10,453 nucleotides of DNA from an uncultured Clostridia bacterium (GTDB lineage: Bacteria; Bacillota; Clostridia; Oscillospirales; Acutalibacteraceae), in contig CANRAN010000034.1 in assembly GCA_947628595.1 (NCBI GenBank), forward strand, positions 1 through 10,453, read 5' to 3'. This document shows positions 7,638 through 10,453 of this stretch, in pieces (the first letter of the stretch is position 1; the number at the start of each line of letters is the position of its first letter). The notes under the pieces were generated by a model. That model saw nothing but the letters and a program-made list of their open reading frames with translations. It had not been told where the DNA came from and did no database searches. The position numbers were made by a program, and so were the translations under genes.

Positions 7638-8945
7638 TTATATATCTTCAAGTATTTTTTCCAAGCATTGAAGTGACCTCTCAGCATATTCCCCTGCTCT
7701 TTCCTTTTTATCCCTTATATGCCTTTCAAGCGGAGGAAGTATCCCCAAATTCGCACCCATTGGCTGAAAGTCCTTTGTCTGCGAATTTGATATGTAATCG
7801 CTCAAGGCACCTATCATAGTTTCCCTCGGAAGAATTAACGGTTTCATTTTCTTTATCCGTCTTACCGAATTTATCCCTGCAATAAGACCTGAAGAGGCGG
7901 ACTCAATATATCCCTCAACACCTGTCATCTGCCCGGCAAAAAACATATCAGGATTAGCTTTCATTGAAAAATCCGCATTCAGTATCCTCGGGGAATCCAG
8001 AAATGTATTTCTGTGCATTACACCATACCGGACATACTCTGCATTTTTGAGTGCAGGTATCATACCGAAAACCCTTTTCTGCTCGGGAAATTTAAGATTT
8101 GTCTGAAATCCAACAAGATTATACATACTTTTCTCCGAATTTTCCGTTCTGAGCTGAAGCACAGCCCACGGTCTATGCCCTGTCCTCGGATCACGCAAAC
8201 CCACAGGCTTCATAGGTCCGAAACGCAATGTATCAAGTCCCCTTTGTGCAAGTATCTCAACAGGCATACAGCCCTCGTAAACTTTTGGGTTCATAACATC
8301 AACATCATGCCTCGGCGCCCTTTCAGCAGAAACCAATGCCGCATGGAAATCCTCGTATTCTTCCTTATTCAACGGACAGTTTATATATGCGTCATCCTCT
8401 CCTCTGTCATATCGTGATGCTGTGAATGCATTATCCATATCTATGCTTTCCGCAGTTATAATCGGTGCTGCCGCATCAAAAAAGTTAAGTTCCCCTCCGC
8501 ACAATGCATTAATTTTCTCCGCAAGTGCATCACTTGTAAGCGGTCCCGTTGCAACAACCGTTACAGTATCCTCCGGAAGCTCTGTAATTTCACATTCTGT
8601 AACCTCAATCAACGGATGTTTTTTAATTTTCTCCGTAACCCCCTTTGAAAATCTATCTCTGTCAACTGCAAGCGCACCACCGGCAGGAACAGAACAGCTA
8701 TCCGCAACACTCATCAGAAGTGAACCAAGCATCCGCATTTCGTGTTTCAAAAGACCCGCGGCACTTTCAAGTCTTGAAGCCTTTAGTGAATTTGAACATA
8801 TAAGCTCACAGAAATTATCACTTTTATGCGCAGGAGTCTTTTTATGAGGTTTCATTTCACACAGTCTTACCCTAACTCCTCTTTCTGCTATCTGCCATGC
8901 CGCCTCGCAGCCTGCAAGACCTGCACCAAGAACATTTATATACAT
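7638..8945 (-). CDS. trmFO: Methylenetetrahydrofolate-tRNA-(uracil-5-)-methyltransferase TrmFO
   Basis: TrmFO makes 5-methyluridine at position 54 in the T-loop of tRNAs, using methylenetetrahydrofolate as carbon donor and FAD as reductant. This is the folate route found in many Gram-positive bacteria instead of SAM-dependent TrmA. The 435-residue length is typical. The N-terminal FAD-binding fold starts with GAGLAG (7-12), an E at the end of the second strand (E30) and MKPHKKTPAH. Two cysteines match the pair studied in the Bacillus subtilis enzyme: C50 in CELICSNSLKA and C226 in EGCMPVEILAQRG. C-terminal FAD contacts include AGQMTGVEGYIESASSG. ATG 8945-8943 has TGAGGTG just upstream and a strong promoter about 42 nt further upstream. 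It is the first gene of the minus-strand cluster. Confidence 0.98.
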   Translation of the reverse strand: MYINVLGAGLAGCEAAWQIAERGVRVRLCEMKPHKKTPAHKSDNFCELICSNSLKASRLESAAGLLKHEMRMLGSLLMSVADSCSVPAGGALAVDRDRFSKGVTEKIKKHPLIEVTECEITELPEDTVTVVATGPLTSDALAEKINALCGGELNFFDAAAPIITAESIDMDNAFTASRYDRGEDDAYINCPLNKEEYEDFHAALVSAERAPRHDVDVMNPKVYEGCMPVEILAQRGLDTLRFGPMKPVGLRDPRTGHRPWAVLQLRTENSEKSMYNLVGFQTNLKFPEQKRVFGMIPALKNAEYVRYGVMHRNTFLDSPRILNADFSMKANPDMFFAGQMTGVEGYIESASSGLIAGINSVRRIKKMKPLILPRETMIGALSDYISNSQTKDFQPMGANLGILPPLERHIRDKKERAGEYAERSLQCLEKILEDI

Positions 8946-8986
8946 TTTGACACCTCAGATATCATACCAAAAATATACTCTTTATA

Positions 8987-9015
8987 ATTTTAGCACAATT
9001 TACCGATAATATCAA
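8987..9015 (-). promoter_or_regulatory. Sigma-A-type promoter of the trmFO-plsX-rnc-radical SAM-smc-ftsY cluster
   Basis: Read on the minus strand: -35 TTGATA (9015-9010), a 17-nt spacer, and -10 TAAAAT (8992-8987). The -10 is preceded by TGC, giving an extended -10 TGn element. Transcription would begin near 8980, leaving a leader of about 35 nt before trmFO, with no room for a riboswitch or attenuator. Since no terminator is seen in the downstream gaps, this is the only clear promoter for the six genes. Confidence 0.75.
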
Positions 9016-9080
9016 TAAGTAAAAATCATATCAAATACATTGCCAAGACACATATTGTATAGGGAATTTAACCGAAGTAA

Positions 9081-9109
9081 TTGACATACAGTTTTTTTTT
9101 TGATACAAT
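9081..9109 (+). promoter_or_regulatory. Near-consensus sigma-A promoter with a T10 tract in its spacer
   Basis: -35 TTGACA (9081-9086, perfect consensus), a 17-nt spacer (9087-9103), and -10 TACAAT (9104-9109, one mismatch). The predicted start of transcription is near 9116, giving a leader of about 24 nt before the ATG at 9140. Spacer length is exactly optimal in this sequence, but ten of its 17 bases are a single T run (9092-9101). Gain or loss of T residues would therefore shift promoter strength directly. Confidence 0.8.
9092..9101. repeat. Ten-T homopolymer inside a promoter spacer
   Basis: An uninterrupted run of ten T between G9091 and G9102 lies wholly between the -35 and -10 boxes of the promoter for the exported protein gene. 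Homopolymers placed this way act as slipped-strand phase-variation switches in several surface-protein genes of other bacteria. Whether this one varies is not known. Equally, it may simply be AT-rich DNA. Confidence 0.9.
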
Positions 9110-9126
9110 TTATATATATTTCAAAA

Positions 9127-9135
9127 AAGGGTGAT
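9127..9135 (+). promoter_or_regulatory. Ribosome binding site of the exported protein gene
   Basis: AAGGGTGAT ends 4 nt before ATG 9140, with the GGGTG core 6 nt away. The in-frame GTG at 9131 lies inside this site, so it cannot also be the start. This fixes the start at ATG 9140 and removes three residues from the longest possible reading frame. Confidence 0.75.
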
Positions 9136-9139
9136 TGTC

Positions 9140-10120
9140 ATGGGCATAAAAATCAGGATTCTTTCCTTGTTTTGTATGATTTCACTTTCAGCCTTGTTTA
9201 TTTCAACCGATAACTGCAAAATTTTTGATACAGGAGGATATAGCCAAATAAATGGGTCTTGTCTGTACAGCGGCGATTTTACAGAAGTATCCGTAACCGC
9301 AGCCGATTCTGAATATCCTCTTGATCTAAGCTATACACCCCAATATGATAACAGTACGCAATACAATAACAGATTTCATTACTTAAACACTGAAAATGTT
9401 ATAATTCTTAGAAACAATGTAACAGTCGCTCCTGTGGAAGTGTACGCATATCCCTATTACAATAACTGCGACAGACTGTTTGTGCACTGCAGGATCTACA
9501 ATGGTTATGATTACGAAATTTCCGATATAAATGTAGACTGGATGGACATATATATCGGGGAGTCTCAAATTTTCTATAAATCAAATATTTCCTGTAAAGG
9601 GCTTACAATAGGACCCCATGAATGTGCCATATACACCTTTACCTTTGACGATACCCCTGTGTACTACACGATGGATCTGAGCGATATGCAGTTTGAAATC
9701 TACGCTCATGCGTATGTCAATAAACCCACTGATACACCGGATGAGGAATCCGTAATGCTTAATCACCTTACTCCGGATCCGTATTGCACTTATAGTAGCA
9801 ACTATCACAACAATTACGAAAATATGGTGGATATCTATATTGAAAAGGCATATTATAAGGGAGACAGGCTCGTTCTTTATTGTAATATATATAACGGTTA
9901 TAATTATCCCATACAGAGTATTCGCATGAACTGGGCTAATCTGTATTCAAACGGCAGACTTATTGCACAGGGGAATATCGGAACGATTTATAAAGAAGGT
10001 TTAAAATCAAAGGAAAAAGTAAGCTGTAAGATTGAATTTGATTATAATTTACTTATTCAGTATAATTCAGAACTGATTGATCCTTATTTGCGTTATTATT
10101 ATTCATATAGTTATAAATAA
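9140..10120 (+). CDS. Exported tyrosine-rich protein with two tandem copies of a SLAP-like domain; function unknown
   Basis: I do not recognise this gene. The 326-residue product starts with a basic end (MGIKIR) and a hydrophobic stretch (about 7-22), so it is probably secreted or anchored by its N-terminus. No lipobox is seen. A polar linker rich in Asn, Tyr and Thr leads to two copies of one domain, about 99-192 and 230-322, spaced 131 residues apart. Shared positions are D-R-L (111-113 and 242-244), C117/C248, IYNGY (119-123 and 250-254), W134/W265, and a cysteine before the last strand (C162/C296). Tyrosine makes up about 13% (42 of 326). The pattern of alternating hydrophobic strands suggests a beta-sandwich. 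It recalls the often duplicated SLAP domain of surface-layer-associated proteins, but that is inference from pattern. The gene is divergent from the trmFO cluster, has its own promoter, and looks monocistronic. The ATG is chosen because GTG 9131 lies in the RBS. Confidence 0.85.
   Translation: MGIKIRILSLFCMISLSALFISTDNCKIFDTGGYSQINGSCLYSGDFTEVSVTAADSEYPLDLSYTPQYDNSTQYNNRFHYLNTENVIILRNNVTVAPVEVYAYPYYNNCDRLFVHCRIYNGYDYEISDINVDWMDIYIGESQIFYKSNISCKGLTIGPHECAIYTFTFDDTPVYYTMDLSDMQFEIYAHAYVNKPTDTPDEESVMLNHLTPDPYCTYSSNYHNNYENMVDIYIEKAYYKGDRLVLYCNIYNGYNYPIQSIRMNWANLYSNGRLIAQGNIGTIYKEGLKSKEKVSCKIEFDYNLLIQYNSELIDPYLRYYYSYSYK
9434..10105 (+). repeat. Tandem domain duplication within the exported protein
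   Basis: Copy A (residues 99-192, bases 9434-9715) and copy B (residues 230-322, bases 9827-10105) align without gaps over their first half. In the 25-residue core, residues 111-135 against 242-266, 13 positions are identical. The DNA of the two copies has diverged, so this is an old duplication seen at protein level, not a recent DNA repeat. The linker between them is rich in Tyr, Pro and Asn. Confidence 0.8.
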
Positions 10121-10135
10121 AGCTACACAAACAGA

Positions 10136-10164
10136 AGAGGGCATATCCCCTCGATACGCCCTCT
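10136..10164 (+). terminator. Hairpin after the exported protein gene, possible terminator without a U-tract
   Basis: AGAGGGC (10136-10142) pairs with GCCCTCT (10158-10164). After one A-C mismatch, TATC (10144-10147) pairs with GATA (10153-10156), closing a 5-nt CCCTC loop. It begins 16 nt after the stop codon, the usual place for a terminator. However, the following bases are GATTACAAG, with no T run on this strand. It may work as a weak terminator or as a 3' mRNA stabiliser. Confidence 0.45.
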
Positions 10165-10227
10165 GATTACAAGAAAGAAATAAACTGTCCACTCCAAAAA
10201 CGGGGTACATCCGCATTAGCTTTCCCC

Positions 10228-10253
10228 TTCGATAGTCATATTATATTATCGAA
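10228..10253. repeat. Inverted repeat TTCGATA / TATCGAA
   Basis: A perfect 7-bp inverted repeat (10228-10234 and 10247-10253) encloses a 12-nt AT-rich loop. It could be an operator for a dimeric regulator of the next gene, a weak hairpin, or chance in AT-rich DNA. It lies about 175 nt upstream of the probable start at 10429. Confidence 0.4.
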
Positions 10254-10428
10254 TAAAGAACAGGAAATGGATTAAAAGTAAACAATCTGTTAATAAAAAC
10301 ATACCGGAAAATGTCTGTATGTAAGATATATCCTAAAAAAATATGTACTCCGTAATTTTTTTACTAATTTTGCACATTCACTGTTTGTAATTGGAACTAA
10401 ATATTTTAAAAAGAAAGGACGTTTTATC

Positions 10429-10453
10429 TTGGAATTTATTACACAAAATATCA
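10429..10453 (+). CDS. Probable start of a new gene, cut by the right edge
   Basis: A TTG codon at 10429-10431 follows AAAGGA (10414-10419) with a 9-nt gap, good spacing for translation. The frame then reads MEFITQNI and runs off the window. Only eight residues are visible, so no function can be given. The frame has no ATG or GTG near the Shine-Dalgarno, which favours TTG as the real start. Confidence 0.5.

Larger units (their letters stand above)
10121..10428. other. Non-coding intergenic region with two inverted repeats
   Basis: About 308 bases between the exported protein gene and the probable next gene. I see no convincing coding frame. It holds an 11-bp imperfect hairpin just after the stop codon (10136-10164), a second 7-bp inverted repeat (10228-10253) and an AT-rich stretch with a Shine-Dalgarno before 10429. 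No confident promoter for the next gene could be named, though one should lie in the AT-rich part after 10260. Confidence 0.6.

Noticed and set aside
9131..9139. Start of the exported protein at GTG 9131
   Set aside because: The GTG lies within the Shine-Dalgarno AAGGGTGAT, which is correctly spaced for ATG 9140.
9383..9808. Minus-strand open frames inside the exported protein gene
   Set aside because: They are short, overlap the well-supported plus-strand gene and lack ribosome binding sites; they are shadows of its repetitive Tyr/Ile codons.
10181..10227. Possible insertion-sequence end in the GC-richer stretch between the two inverted repeats
   Set aside because: No transposase, no matching second end and no target duplication are visible in the window, so it is kept only as a point to search.

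Overview
The window reads as chromosomal core DNA of a low-to-moderate G+C member of the Bacillota. It is most likely a clostridial lineage such as Oscillospiraceae/Ruminococcaceae. This rests on the plsX-rnc-(radical SAM)-smc-ftsY order, a folate-type TrmFO and the protein sequence style; the family-level placement is inference.

Bases 1-8945 hold one minus-strand gene cluster, read right to left: trmFO (tRNA m5U54 methylation), plsX (acyl-phosphate synthesis for phospholipids), rnc (RNase III), an uncharacterised Elp3-like radical SAM protein, smc (chromosome condensin) and ftsY (SRP receptor, running off the left edge). Spacings are 43, 3, 11, 4 and 53 nt. No internal terminator is visible, and a good sigma-A-type promoter (TTGATA, 17 nt, TAAAAT) lies just upstream of trmFO. 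The cluster therefore probably forms one operon linking tRNA and rRNA processing, lipid synthesis, chromosome segregation and membrane protein targeting. The acyl carrier protein gene often found between plsX and rnc is absent.

Bases 8946-9139 are a divergent promoter region. The plus-strand side has an almost consensus promoter (TTGACA, 17 nt, TACAAT) whose spacer contains a run of ten T residues. It drives a 326-residue exported, tyrosine-rich protein (9140-10120) built from two copies of a roughly 95-residue domain. I cannot name this gene; the domain resembles the duplicated SLAP-type surface-layer domain only in general pattern.

Bases 10121-10428 are non-coding, with two inverted repeats. 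A new plus-strand gene probably begins at a TTG codon at 10429 and is cut by the right edge.

The points most worth a second look are: (1) the radical SAM gene appears to start at a CTG codon, and annotation from ATG/GTG/TTG would lose its whole Fe-S cluster motif; (2) FtsY carries a long charged C-terminal tail after a complete NG domain; (3) the homopolymer-in-promoter arrangement ahead of the exported duplicated-domain protein looks suited to slippage-driven phase variation; (4) a normally well-conserved PlsX motif is altered. I found no CRISPR array, tRNA, rRNA, transposase or phage gene, and no clear new multi-gene system.
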